From Comamonas sp. (GTDB taxonomy: Bacteria; Pseudomonadota; Gammaproteobacteria; Burkholderiales; Burkholderiaceae_C): a DNA stretch of 64,000 bases. The notes beneath the pieces are model-generated. The model ran no database searches. It had not been told where the DNA came from and was given only the letters and a program-made list of their open reading frames with translations. Made by a program: the position numbers and the translations under genes. Position 1 is the stretch's first letter. Each line of letters begins with the position of its first letter. The DNA is taken from contig NZ_SPEY01000051.1 of assembly GCF_009360615.1 (NCBI RefSeq), forward strand, positions 95,816 to 159,815, read 5' to 3'. Of the stretch, positions 16,015-24,585 are shown piece by piece.

Positions 16015-16431
16015 ATGACCCACGCCATCCCAGTTCCCATTGACCTGCTGCCACCTTTGCTGCAGGACTTTGAGCGCCTGGTCGGTTTAAAGGCCACCAT
16101 GGCCCTGGTCAGGGTCTATGGCGGTCTGCGGGTCTACTTTCCCACGGTGGACCGCGCTCAAGCCGACCACCCCTATGCGGCCCTAATCGGCCTGGACAAT
16201 CTTTTAAAGCTCAGCCAGGAGTACGGCGGCTTGCAGCACTTCCAGCTGCCCAAGGCCGAGCGCGCCCTGCTGGCGGTGCGCAACGCACGCATCGCGGCGG
16301 ACTATGCCTCAGACAAGACAGCCCGTGAGATCGCTGCAGAACATGGTCTTACCGAAGGTCAGGTGGTCAGAATCGTGGCCAGTCTAGGGGTGACAGCCCC
16401 ACCAGAACGAAGGCAGCGAGCGTTGTTTTAA
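16015..16431 (+). CDS. Mor-type middle transcription activator
   Basis: 138 residues. The C-terminal helix-turn-helix (SDKTAREIAAEHGLTEGQVVRIVASLG, about residues 100-126) and the central GGLRVYFP segment are typical of the Mor/C family, whose dimers activate phage promoters together with host RNA polymerase. Last gene of the early operon. It probably switches on the leftward late operon, since no other activator is seen; that link is inference. Confidence 0.85.
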   Translation: MTHAIPVPIDLLPPLLQDFERLVGLKATMALVRVYGGLRVYFPTVDRAQADHPYAALIGLDNLLKLSQEYGGLQHFQLPKAERALLAVRNARIAADYASDKTAREIAAEHGLTEGQVVRIVASLGVTAPPERRQRALF

Positions 16432-16451
16432 AGCCTCGCCATCACACTTTT

Positions 16452-16486
16452 AAAGACGCCCACCCTCCTGCAGGTTGGGCGTCTTT
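16452..16486 (+). terminator. Rho-independent terminator of the phage early operon
   Basis: An 11-bp stem, AAAGACGCCCA (16452-16462) with TGGGCGTCTTT (16476-16486), a 13-base loop, then CTTT. Placed 20 bases after the mor stop. Confidence 0.85.
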
Positions 16487-16520
16487 CTTTGCGATGCGCC
16501 TTTAAATGCTCAATCTCTCA

Positions 16521-16643
16521 CTACCAACCTCCTACGAGGTCGGAAGTTATGAAGATTGAAGCCAATCCAAGTATCTCTTTGATTTGTATAAGTATTCTGA
16601 GGTTGGAAGCGGAACAGCTTCCGACCTCAAGACTTCCGACCTT
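16521..16643. repeat. Cluster of transposase-binding-like repeats at the prophage early end
   Basis: Five copies of a 12-bp element close to GAGGTYGGAAGY: 16536-16547 and 16599-16610 on the plus strand; 16617-16628 and 16632-16643 on the minus strand; and a weaker one at 16521-16532 on the minus strand. The copies at 16599-16610 and 16617-16628 form an inverted pair with a 6-base gap. Multiple oriented sites near the terminus are what Mu-type transposases bind at the phage ends. Confidence 0.75.
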
Positions 16644-16649
16644 GGAACA
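16644..16649. other. Predicted terminus of the prophage
   Basis: After the outermost repeat the sequence reads GGAACA, so the element read inward from the host would start TGTTCC, 6 bases before the first binding site, as in Mu-like ends that begin with TG. The exact base is inference because the opposite end and its 5-base target duplication lie outside the window. Confidence 0.5.
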
Positions 16650-16954
16650 GAGGCAGATTCCTGGCTACGCGGCCAAACATGCCCCCTAAGCGCCTGATAC
16701 ACAAGGGAAACCTGAAATCCCACGCGCAGCCCTATTCAGCGCGCTAACGGCCCATTCTGGCCGTTCTGTGCCCCTGGTCGGCCCATTCGGTGCCAAAGCG
16801 GCCAAGATGCCCCACAGGCCTCAAATCGCCCGCAAACCCGCACCAACATTAGCGACCCCAAAATTTCCCAGGCCCCACCCCTGTGCCAAAGCGGTCACTC
16901 CCCCACTCTTTGCAGCTGCGGCTGCTCGCGGACCGTCTCAGATGCTGCAGCCGC
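16650..16954. other. Noncoding host flank between prophage end and slmA terminator
   Basis: About 300 bases without a credible gene. Short inverted elements occur (for example GGCC-rich repeats around 16749-16815), and open frames here are shadows of the slmA strand. It may be what is left of the target intergenic region or a disrupted gene; I cannot tell which. Confidence 0.5.
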
Positions 16955-16989
16955 AAAAAACGCCGCCAGTCCGGAGACTGCGGCGTTTG
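16955..16989 (-). terminator. Rho-independent terminator of slmA
   Basis: On the minus strand GACTGCGGCGT pairs with ACGCCGC-CAGTC (one bulged base), followed by a run of six T (16955-16960). It lies about 20 bases past the slmA stop. Confidence 0.8.
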
Positions 16990-17010
16990 TGCAGGGGCCC
17001 GAGCGGCGCC

Positions 17011-17706
17011 TCAGACCACGACCATCATGGCCAGACTGGCATCGAGATGCTCGGTCGGCAGGCGGCGGAAACCCGAGCGGGCATAACGCTGCAGACGGCC
17101 CAGCGCAAACGAAGTCAGCACACTGGCGGCCACCGATGCCTCGGCTGTCGGCGCCGCAGACCCCATGGCGCCGGCCGCCGGACGCAGGCATTGACGCAAG
17201 GTGGACTCGATGCGGTCGAAAAACTGGTTCATGCGGGTCTGCAGACGCTCGTGCTCGAACACAATGGCGTCACCGACCATCACGCGCACCATGCCGGGAT
17301 TCTTTTCGCCAAACTGCAGCAGCAATGCCACTACGCGGTTGGCATTGCGCACGCCCGTGATCGGATCATGCGCAGCCTCGGGCACATCGCGGCCCACGAT
17401 CTGCTGCACCAGCGTGAAGACGGACTGCTCGATGAATTCGATCAGGCCTTCAAACATCTGGGCCTTGCTGGCGAAATGACGGTACAGGGCCGCTTCGCTC
17501 ACGCTCAGGTGGGCAGCCAGGGCCGCCGTCGTGATGCGATCGGCACCGGGCTTTTCCAGCATGGAGGCCAGTGCCTGCAGGATTTGCTCGCGTCGTTCTC
17601 CGGGCTTGGGGCGCTTGCGCGCAGGAGCCATGGCGGGGGCGGAAGGACTGTCCTCCGCAGAACTTTCAATATTGGAAACAGGCGACAGGACTTCAGACTC
17701 AGACAT
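17011..17706 (-). CDS. slmA: Nucleoid occlusion factor SlmA (TetR family)
   Basis: 231 residues from ATG at 17706 (MSESEVLSPVSN...), preferred to the in-frame start at 17763. A disordered N-terminal 50 residues precede a TetR-type DNA-binding domain (PGERREQILQALASMLEKPG, ITTAALAAHLSVSEAALYRHFASKAQMFEGL) and a helical dimer domain with the SlmA-typical HERLQTRMNQFFDRIE. It binds nucleoid DNA and blocks FtsZ assembly over unsegregated chromosome. Closeness to argB is usual for this gene in related bacteria. Confidence 0.88.
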   Translation of the reverse strand: MSESEVLSPVSNIESSAEDSPSAPAMAPARKRPKPGERREQILQALASMLEKPGADRITTAALAAHLSVSEAALYRHFASKAQMFEGLIEFIEQSVFTLVQQIVGRDVPEAAHDPITGVRNANRVVALLLQFGEKNPGMVRVMVGDAIVFEHERLQTRMNQFFDRIESTLRQCLRPAAGAMGSAAPTAEASVAASVLTSFALGRLQRYARSGFRRLPTEHLDASLAMMVVV

Positions 17707-17881
17707 AGGCGACTCAGTATTTATTAGCAATTTTCTCACAGCCAGTTGCACTGTTAAGCACACGACTATCCTTACCGGCAGGCGTCAGGTGCGTCAAACC
17801 AACCTTAATAAACAGCAGGCTTGCGGTCTCCACCCCAACTTTCACCCCCGCTCTCACCAACACGCAAGCGTAACCGAGAAA

Positions 17882-19381
17882 TTAACCTTTGAGAGCTTCA
17901 GATACCCCATGACCGCCTTCTGAAACTGATTGAACCGGAATTTCAAGTCTTACTAATAAGCCTTTACCGAAACTTCCGTCTGCAAAACTCAGTACGCCTT
18001 GATGCAATTGCGTTATTTCGTCGGCAATTGCCAGGCCCAATCCGGTTCCCTCTTCGACCACGCCCTGGGCCCGATAGAAACGCTGGGTAATCTGGCTGCG
18101 CTCCTGCTCGGGCACGCCAGGACCGTCGTCGTCCACTTCGACAAAAGCCCATTGCTGCACACCCGCCATCTGCAGCAAGGTGGCATCGTCCGTGCCCACG
18201 GGCCTCGGGCGCAGACCACATCGCAAGGTGACGCTGCCGCCTCGGGGTGTATATTTAATGGCGTTTTCCACCAGGTTGGAAACCAGTTCGCGCAACAGCC
18301 AGCTGTGGCCCCAGACCGATGCCGGCGCGACCTCCAGTCCAAAGTCAAGCTCCTTGACCGAGGCGCGGTCGAGAAAGGTTTCGAGCATGCTCTCGCAGAG
18401 TTCCTTGAGATCGACCTCCTGCAGCGGCTGCACCTCGGCATTGCGCGCATCGGCACGCGACAGGGCCAGCAACTGACGGGCCAGCTGGGAAGTGCGCCGC
18501 GTGGCATCACGCAACTGCTCGATCTGCTCCACCGTGAGCACGACCTGCGCCGGCTCCCCCGTGCGCTTGGCCAGCCGCCGGGCTTCCTGCCCGCTCAAGG
18601 CCCAGGCCTCCACCTGGGTCTGCAGGGCCGCCAGCGGCGTGCGCAGTTGGTGGGCTGCATCGGCGACGAAACGGCGCTGGCCTTCGGCCTGTGCGTTGAC
18701 CAGGGAGAACAGCCGATTGAGCGAGCGCACCAATGGCCGCACCTCGGCCGGCGAAGTCTGTTCGTCAATCGGGCTCAGATCACGGGGCGAGCGGCGCTCC
18801 ACCGCCTGGGTCAGCTTGTGCAGCGGCTTGAAGGCCCGACTCACCGACCAGTAAATGGCCACGGCCGCGCCCGCAATCAGCAGCAGATTGGGCAGCAGCA
18901 CATGCATCAGCAGCTGACGCACCCATTGCTGGCGCACGTCGCTGCTGTCGGCCAGCATGACAACCATCTCTCCGGCCCCGTAGGTTTCGGCCTTGAGCAC
19001 GGCCACACGATAGGTCACTCCATCATGCTCCTGGCTGTGGAATTCCGCCGTGCCGGTCGCCGGCACATCGAAGTTGATCCAGGTATCGCCCGCCACCACG
19101 TTGCCTTGCAAGTCGCCCACGGCATAGCCCGCTTCATCGCCCTGATTGCGTAAAAAGTCCTCCACGCTGGGCGTCAGCGACACCAGCGGCGGCGTGCCGT
19201 CCGCAATCGAGGGCGCAAGCACCGAGTCGGCCAGGGCCGGCAGCAGACGCAGCAAACGCTGGTCATGCTGGGTGGACGCCTCGTCCGCCGCGCTGTAGCT
19301 GAACCAGCCGCCCATGGCCGCTAGCAGCATCAGCGGCACCAAGAGCAGAACCAGCAGCCGAAAGCGCAGATTGGCGGTCAT
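17882..19381 (-). CDS. Sensor histidine kinase (TctE/QseC type)
   Basis: 499 residues. The N-terminal membrane helix (about 7-25), a periplasmic sensor domain of about 135 residues and a second helix (about 160-180) are followed by HAMP, the HisKA domain with the phospho-accepting His in ADAAHQLRTPLAAL (about residue 246), and an ATPase domain with ENAIKYTPRG and GPGVPEQERSQI. It pairs with the response regulator upstream at 19511. Substrate unknown; TctE-type kinases often sense carboxylates. Confidence 0.88.
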   Translation of the reverse strand: MTANLRFRLLVLLLVPLMLLAAMGGWFSYSAADEASTQHDQRLLRLLPALADSVLAPSIADGTPPLVSLTPSVEDFLRNQGDEAGYAVGDLQGNVVAGDTWINFDVPATGTAEFHSQEHDGVTYRVAVLKAETYGAGEMVVMLADSSDVRQQWVRQLLMHVLLPNLLLIAGAAVAIYWSVSRAFKPLHKLTQAVERRSPRDLSPIDEQTSPAEVRPLVRSLNRLFSLVNAQAEGQRRFVADAAHQLRTPLAALQTQVEAWALSGQEARRLAKRTGEPAQVVLTVEQIEQLRDATRRTSQLARQLLALSRADARNAEVQPLQEVDLKELCESMLETFLDRASVKELDFGLEVAPASVWGHSWLLRELVSNLVENAIKYTPRGGSVTLRCGLRPRPVGTDDATLLQMAGVQQWAFVEVDDDGPGVPEQERSQITQRFYRAQGVVEEGTGLGLAIADEITQLHQGVLSFADGSFGKGLLVRLEIPVQSVSEGGHGVSEALKG

Positions 19382-19420
19382 TAATGCTTATTGAATGAAA
19401 CTTCGAATATTCAGTTTTTA

Positions 19421-19505
19421 CAGCTGCAAGCGCTTCATAAATAACCGGTTCAGCTATATAAATAACCAGATGCCATATCAATCAGTCGCAAGCAGCTATC
19501 AAAAC
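19421..19505. repeat. Dispersed repeat, two inverted copies between regulator and kinase genes
   Basis: AGCTGCAAGCGCTT at 19422-19435 reads on the plus strand and a GATAGCTGCTTGCG copy at 19486-19500 reads on the minus strand. They belong to the same family as 29193, 33321, 38953, 48200 and 53691. The pair occupies most of the 129-base gap between the two genes. Confidence 0.6.
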
Positions 19506-19510
19506 GAGAA

Positions 19511-20230
19511 TCAAACGGATTCGGGCATCAGCTCCAGCCGATAACCGAAGCCGCGAATGGAACGCAGGGCCACGCCATGCGGCTCAAGTTTGCTGCGCAA
19601 GCGCGACACATAAACTTCCACGGCATTCGGCGTGATTTCGCGGTCCCAGCCGGTCAGGGCCTGCAGCAGCTTTTCCTTGCTGGCGGGCTTGGGAGCATTG
19701 AGCAACAGATACTCCAGCACCGTCCATTCGCGCGGCCCCAGATCGATGGGGAGCAAGCGGCCTTCGGTTTCGCCCTCCTGCGGCAGCTGACGCGCGCCGG
19801 CACGGCGGCCCGCCGTATCCAGCTCGATGCAACCGAAGTTCAGCACCGCCGACGTCGCCGCCTGGGAGCGGCGCATCAGCGCACGCAGGCGCGCCAGCAG
19901 CTCGGGCAGCTCGAAAGGCTTGACCATGTAGTCGTCCGCCCCCCAGTCCAGGCCCTGCACCCGGTCCTGCAGCGCATCGCGCGCCGTGAGGATCAGCACC
20001 GGCATGGCCTTGCTCTCCACGTCGCTGCTGCGCAGGCGGCGCGTCAGCTCCAGGCCGTTGATCCCCGGCAGGCCGATATCGATCACCGCCACGTCAAACG
20101 CTTCCTGGGCCAGCACCTCCAGCGCGCGCTCGGCACTGCCCACCCAGTCCACGGCATAACCGGCATCGGAAAGACCCAGCTTGATACCGCTGGCCACCAT
20201 CACATCATCTTCCACCAGAAGCAAACGCAT
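19511..20230 (-). CDS. Response regulator, OmpR/TctD type
   Basis: 239 residues. Receiver domain with the phosphoacceptor Asp in VAVIDIGLPG (about residue 51), the acidic pair EDD at 7-9 and Lys in MVKPFELPELLARL. The C-terminal winged helix has PREWTVLEYLLLNAP and VEVYVSRLRSKL...IRGFGYRL. It is transcribed ahead of the kinase gene in the same direction. Confidence 0.9.
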   Translation of the reverse strand: MRLLLVEDDVMVASGIKLGLSDAGYAVDWVGSAERALEVLAQEAFDVAVIDIGLPGINGLELTRRLRSSDVESKAMPVLILTARDALQDRVQGLDWGADDYMVKPFELPELLARLRALMRRSQAATSAVLNFGCIELDTAGRRAGARQLPQEGETEGRLLPIDLGPREWTVLEYLLLNAPKPASKEKLLQALTGWDREITPNAVEVYVSRLRSKLEPHGVALRSIRGFGYRLELMPESV

Positions 20231-20255
20231 AAAGTCCTACCTCGCTCAAAAACAA

Positions 20256-20275
20256 AAGCCGCCCAAAGGCGGCTT
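20256..20275 (-). terminator. Rho-independent terminator of argB
   Basis: AAGCCGCC (20256-20263) pairs with GGCGGCTT (20268-20275) around a 4-base loop, with a T-rich run on the minus strand (AAAA and AAAAAC in plus orientation at 20247-20257). Confidence 0.8.
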
Positions 20276-20387
20276 GCGGCAGAGTCCCGGGCACAGCTCC
20301 GCCCGGGAAAGCCCTGAGGCGATGTTAACGCCTTCTGTGAAATGTGACCCGGCACGCATGACCACATGTCAGGGCCAGACAGGCTCG

Positions 20388-21287
20388 TCAATGACTGCGG
20401 ATCATCGTGCCATAGGCCTGGTCGGTCAGTATTTCCAGCAGCATGGAGTGCGGCACACGTCCATCGATGATGTGCACCGCATTCACGCCGGCCTTGGCAG
20501 CATCCAGAGCGCCGGAAATCTTGGGCAGCATGCCGCCGGAAATCGTCCCGTCCGCAAACAGGCCATCGATCTCGCGCGCCGTCAGATCCGTCAGCAGATT
20601 GCCGGCCTTGTCGAGCACACCCGGAGTGTTGGTTAAAAGCACCAGCTTTTCAGCTTGCAACACTGTTGCGAGTTTGCTTGCAACCACGTCGGCGTTGATG
20701 TTGTAACTTTCGTTCTCCTCACCAAAACCGATAGGGCTGATCACCGGAATGAACGCATCGTCCTGCAGCGCCTTCACCACGCTGGGGTCGATGGCAACGA
20801 TATCCCCGACCTGACCCACATCGTGCTCGATGCTCGGATCCTTGTTGTCCAGCATCTTGAGCTTCTTGGCACGGATCAAGCCGCCATCGCGTCCCGTCAG
20901 ACCCACGGCCTTGCCCCCCGCCTGATGGATCAGACCCACGATGTCCTGCTGCACCTCACCAGCCAGCACCCACTCCACCACCTCCATGGTTTCCTCATCC
21001 GTGACACGCATGCCCTGAATGAATTCACCCTTCTTGCCAAGTCGGCCCAGCGCCGCCTCGATCTGAGGTCCACCACCATGAACCACCACCGGGTTGATGC
21101 CCACCAGCTTCAGCAACACCACGTCTTCCGCAAAGTCGGCCTGCAAGGCAGGATCGGTCATGGCGTTACCGCCATACTTGATGACCATGGTCTTGCCATG
21201 GAACTTGCGGATATAGGGCAGCGCTTGCGCGAGGATTTCAGCTTTGTCGCGGGGAGCGATCTGGGTGGTGGGTTCAATAGTGGTCAT
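20388..21287 (-). CDS. argB: Acetylglutamate kinase
   Basis: 299 residues, the usual length. It shows the amino-acid kinase signatures KYGGNAM (about 39-45), VVHGGGPQI (about 68-76) and [11 protein letters not shown]. It phosphorylates N-acetylglutamate in arginine biosynthesis and is normally feedback inhibited by arginine in this bacterial group. It stands alone, with its own terminator. Confidence 0.96.
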   Translation of the reverse strand: MTTIEPTTQIAPRDKAEILAQALPYIRKFHGKTMVIKYGGNAMTDPALQADFAEDVVLLKLVGINPVVVHGGGPQIEAALGRLGKKGEFIQGMRVTDEETMEVVEWVLAGEVQQDIVGLIHQAGGKAVGLTGRDGGLIRAKKLKMLDNKDPSIEHDVGQVGDIVAIDPSVVKALQDDAFIPVISPIGFGEENESYNINADVVASKLATVLQAEKLVLLTNTPGVLDKAGNLLTDLTAREIDGLFADGTISGGMLPKISGALDAAKAGVNAVHIIDGRVPHSMLLEILTDQAYGTMIRSH

Positions 21288-21437
21288 AGATCAAAGCTCT
21301 GTCCCGTGGGACAATGTTCAAGTCAGATGGGCTGCATTGTGCCGCAAATGCTCTTGGAGACGAGCAAGATGCCAACTTCCCCGAGTCAGCTACCTTCTCG
21401 ATATAAAACTTAAAACGATTCCACATCTACTCCCTCC

Positions 21438-22547
21438 ATGAATTCGATAATTTTCTCTGTTCAAGAGTTATTCAGGTATGACGCGTTTCTTGCAGGTCTG
21501 GCCTCGTTTATTACCTGCGTGTTGCTGGTTACCACCAAGAAATGGCATGGCAGCTTTTCCATGGACTCCAGCAATGGGGTACAAAAAGTTCATACCACCC
21601 CAACGCCAAGAATTGGCGGCATCGGTATAGCAATCGGCGTCTTTGCCGGCTTTGCCGCCTCGAGTCATGGCGCAGCTGCAGCGGAAAAGAGAATGATTCT
21701 TAGCGCCATTCTCATGGCCGGGCTCCCCGCCTTCATTTTTGGCCTTTTGGAAGATCTGACCAAAAAAGTATCGGTAAAAATCCGTCTGCTTGCCACCATG
21801 GCCTCTGGGGTCCTGGGCTGGGGTATTACTGGCACATCGCTCACTCACGTCGATATCCCCGGCCTTGACTTCTTGCTGGGATTTACCATCATCTCCGTCA
21901 TCTTCACGGCCGTGGCTGTTGGCGGTGTTGCCAACTCCATCAATATCATCGATGGATTGAATGGGCTGACTGCAGGCACTGCAATGATTATTCTCGCGGC
22001 CTTCGGCATCATCGCAAGGCTGGTAGGAGATATCCCCCTCGCATTTACCTGCTTGATCATTGCAGGTGCCGTCGCAGGCTTCTTCTTTGTCAACTGGCCC
22101 AAGGGAAAGATATTTCTAGGAGACGGAGGGGCTTACTTTCTGGGCTTCACACTGGCATGGATTGCCGTGCTGCTCCCCGAGCGAAATCACTCTGTATCTC
22201 CGTGGACCAGTCTACTCATCTGCTCCTACCCCATCATCGAAGTAGGCTTTAGCATCTTGCGGAGATCTCTCCGAGAAGGATACAGCCCGACTGAACCGGA
22301 CTTCTTCCACTTGCATTCGCTTGCCAACAAACGCTGGGCGCGAAAAATATTCGCCAATTTCTCGAAGCCTATGCAAAACGGACTTACGTCACCTTTTCTC
22401 TGGATTTACGCAGCCATACCTTGCTTGCTAGCTATCTTCACCTACCAAAGCAAGATACTAACTGCGGCCTCCTTCATCTTCAGCTTTATTTGCTACCTTA
22501 TGTTTTACAGCAAGCTCGCATTTTTCCGCTGGATGCCAAGGCGTTAA
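21438..22547 (+). CDS. WecA/WbpL-like polyprenyl-phosphate sugar-phosphate transferase
   Basis: 369 residues with about ten membrane helices. Family motifs are PTPRIGG (55-61), FGLLEDL (101-107), NSINIIDGLNGL (167-178) and FLGDGGAYFLGF (226-237). Enzymes of this GT4/MraY superfamily load the first sugar phosphate (GlcNAc, QuiNAc or FucNAc) onto undecaprenyl phosphate to start O-antigen synthesis. It is convergent with the glycosyltransferase at 22554. The acceptor sugar cannot be told from sequence. Confidence 0.88.
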   Translation: MNSIIFSVQELFRYDAFLAGLASFITCVLLVTTKKWHGSFSMDSSNGVQKVHTTPTPRIGGIGIAIGVFAGFAASSHGAAAAEKRMILSAILMAGLPAFIFGLLEDLTKKVSVKIRLLATMASGVLGWGITGTSLTHVDIPGLDFLLGFTIISVIFTAVAVGGVANSINIIDGLNGLTAGTAMIILAAFGIIARLVGDIPLAFTCLIIAGAVAGFFFVNWPKGKIFLGDGGAYFLGFTLAWIAVLLPERNHSVSPWTSLLICSYPIIEVGFSILRRSLREGYSPTEPDFFHLHSLANKRWARKIFANFSKPMQNGLTSPFLWIYAAIPCLLAIFTYQSKILTAASFIFSFICYLMFYSKLAFFRWMPRR

Positions 22548-22553
22548 ACACCA

Positions 22554-23612
22554 TCAAACCAGCGCCAAATATTTTCTTACGATCTCATTCCTAGAATATC
22601 TTTTACGCAAAGCATCTCGGGAAGACACATTTCCTCTTTGCATAGAAATGATATTTACCAAATCTTCAGAGTTCTTAAAATATTCAAGCTCATTATCCGT
22701 TGTAAACCTATTGAAATTCACATCAAAACATAAAATTCGGCAATCGTAAAAAAGCATTTCCACCAGCGATGGATTGGTCCCGCCCACACTGTGACCATGT
22801 AAATAGATTTCACAGGACTGACGCAGTTCCGCCAACTTCATTGCATCATAGATAGGGTCTAACAGCCTGATTTTAGGCTGCCCTCTATATTTTTCACGAA
22901 GATTCCTTGCATAGGGGCTGTGATTCCAGTTCCCAACCACGGTATATAAATCCAGCCTTGAATTCAAGGCCCCTTCGATGAGTATATCGAGATTATTCTC
23001 GGGCTCGATTCGGCAAATTGTCAGTGCATGGCCTTTTTGCATCTGAACACCAGATATCTTCTTTACATAATCTCCTGGATAGGCGATCAATGAAGATTTA
23101 GAGACATATGGCTTCAATATGTAAGGACGCAGACCTTCATTATCGTAAATGATCTTATGAGCAAATATCTGCGACATTCCATCCAGCAAGCGGAGAATTA
23201 ATCTTTTAAACTTTCCGAACTTACTGCGACGCCATTCAACACCATCAATATTGACAATGATTTTCTTACCAGAAAGATCGCACATCAAACGAAAAATCGG
23301 AAACCACAAGCCGCCCGACACCCCAAGAAAGAAGATATGAGAAGATCGACTAAAAACCTTCAAGAAAGCTAGGGCATCATGCAAGATTGAAGCACCACCA
23401 TTTGCCCTAACAGGAATAAAAACCCTTTTCACCCCCTGAAAATCACCGTCTTCATTCTCATACACAGAGGCATCACAGGTAACTACCACTTCAGCAGCCT
23501 TCTTGGCAATTTCAGGCCCACAATGTTCAAGGAACGCCTCAAATCCACCGTACCTATTAGGAACCCCAACAGATCCAACAAATGCAAGCCTTATAACTTT
23601 TTCTGAGTTCAT
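22554..23612 (-). CDS. Glycosyltransferase, DUF1972/rhamnosyltransferase-like
   Basis: 352 residues with a GT-B look. The N-terminal GSVGVPNRYGGFEAFLEH is the DUF1972 signature found in Cps2T/RgpA-type beta-1,4-rhamnosyltransferases; the C-terminal half has the donor-site EPENNLDILI and GTNPSLVEMLFYD. It would add rhamnose to a lipid-linked glycan on the cytoplasmic side. Last gene of a four-gene leftward cluster; codon use is AT-richer than the chromosome around it. Confidence 0.8.
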   Translation of the reverse strand: MNSEKVIRLAFVGSVGVPNRYGGFEAFLEHCGPEIAKKAAEVVVTCDASVYENEDGDFQGVKRVFIPVRANGGASILHDALAFLKVFSRSSHIFFLGVSGGLWFPIFRLMCDLSGKKIIVNIDGVEWRRSKFGKFKRLILRLLDGMSQIFAHKIIYDNEGLRPYILKPYVSKSSLIAYPGDYVKKISGVQMQKGHALTICRIEPENNLDILIEGALNSRLDLYTVVGNWNHSPYARNLREKYRGQPKIRLLDPIYDAMKLAELRQSCEIYLHGHSVGGTNPSLVEMLFYDCRILCFDVNFNRFTTDNELEYFKNSEDLVNIISMQRGNVSSRDALRKRYSRNEIVRKYLALV

Positions 23613-23625
23613 AATTAATCACTTC

Positions 23626-24585
23626 TTATGAAAAAAATATCTGTCCAAGGATAAAAAAAGCTAGCATCTTTCTTTCGAATGTCGGCCCTCTAAAAAAAGC
23701 CAAAAGAGCCAAAAACGGATAAATTAGAAATTTCCTATAATCTTTCTCAAAAATATAAATCAAAATCTTATCAAGAAATATGGCACCCGAAACGTCATAC
23801 TTTTTTCTGAGATCATAAGAAAATTCAGCCGTCTGAAGCACTATTGCTCTCGCTAAATCGTTAGCTCTACACAGTGATTCTTTAAGGCTTCTTTTTTTTG
23901 TCGTTCCAAGAATATTATTGGCATGCTGCCTGTAGAGAGAAAGTGGGGTTTCCAAGTAAAAATCCACTTCCCCAAATCTTTTCAACCATAGCATCAAAGC
24001 CCAATCATGCATTATGTATCCAGCATGATTCATTTCTTGACTAACCATTTTTAATGCAGCCCCAGAAACTAGCAACGTATGACCAATTACAGGATTACAT
24101 AATAAAAGACGGTCAATCGAAAGATCTCGTGGAATAGAATATGGATTTCCCGTATAAAAATTCTCCTTTATTATGCCAAGATCAGAATCCACAACCTTAA
24201 CACCATGGAAAATAGCAAGATTTCTATTTTTTGATATTTTTCTTTCAAAAATATCTTGCATTGCACGTATTTTTCCCGGCAACCATACATCGTCCTGATC
24301 CGCAAAAAAAATACAATCTTCGTCCTCAACAACTTTACTTAACTCAGAAAATGCCCTAAAAAAAGAGCGAGATGCTCCTGGAGCGTCTCTGTATCTATAA
24401 AATTTAAAATTCTCCAAGCCATATCGCTCAAATAAACTTATTATTATTTCCGGAGTTCCATCACTAGACGAAAAATCAAATACATGATAGTAATCTATTT
24501 TAGAGTCCTGCTGAATAACTGATTCAACCTGATCTTCAATAAACGATGCTCCATTGTGACAGCAAATCAATAGATGCTTTTTCAT
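23626..24585 (-). CDS. Glycosyltransferase family 2 (rhamnosyltransferase-like)
   Basis: 319 residues. GT-A fold with LLICCHNGASFIEDQVESVIQQD at the start, an SSDGT loop (40-44) and the metal-binding ADQDDVW (95-101), followed by MHDWALMLW, typical of RgpB/WsaF-like rhamnosyltransferases. Its stop is close to the next gene and its start overlaps the polymerase gene by 4 bases, so they form an operon. Confidence 0.85.
   Translation of the reverse strand: MKKHLLICCHNGASFIEDQVESVIQQDSKIDYYHVFDFSSSDGTPEIIISLFERYGLENFKFYRYRDAPGASRSFFRAFSELSKVVEDEDCIFFADQDDVWLPGKIRAMQDIFERKISKNRNLAIFHGVKVVDSDLGIIKENFYTGNPYSIPRDLSIDRLLLCNPVIGHTLLVSGAALKMVSQEMNHAGYIMHDWALMLWLKRFGEVDFYLETPLSLYRQHANNILGTTKKRSLKESLCRANDLARAIVLQTAEFSYDLRKKYDVSGAIFLDKILIYIFEKDYRKFLIYPFLALLAFFRGPTFERKMLAFFILGQIFFS

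Noticed and set aside
16768..17727. Plus-strand open frame opposite slmA
   Set aside because: Mostly antisense to slmA and its terminator; no domain features.
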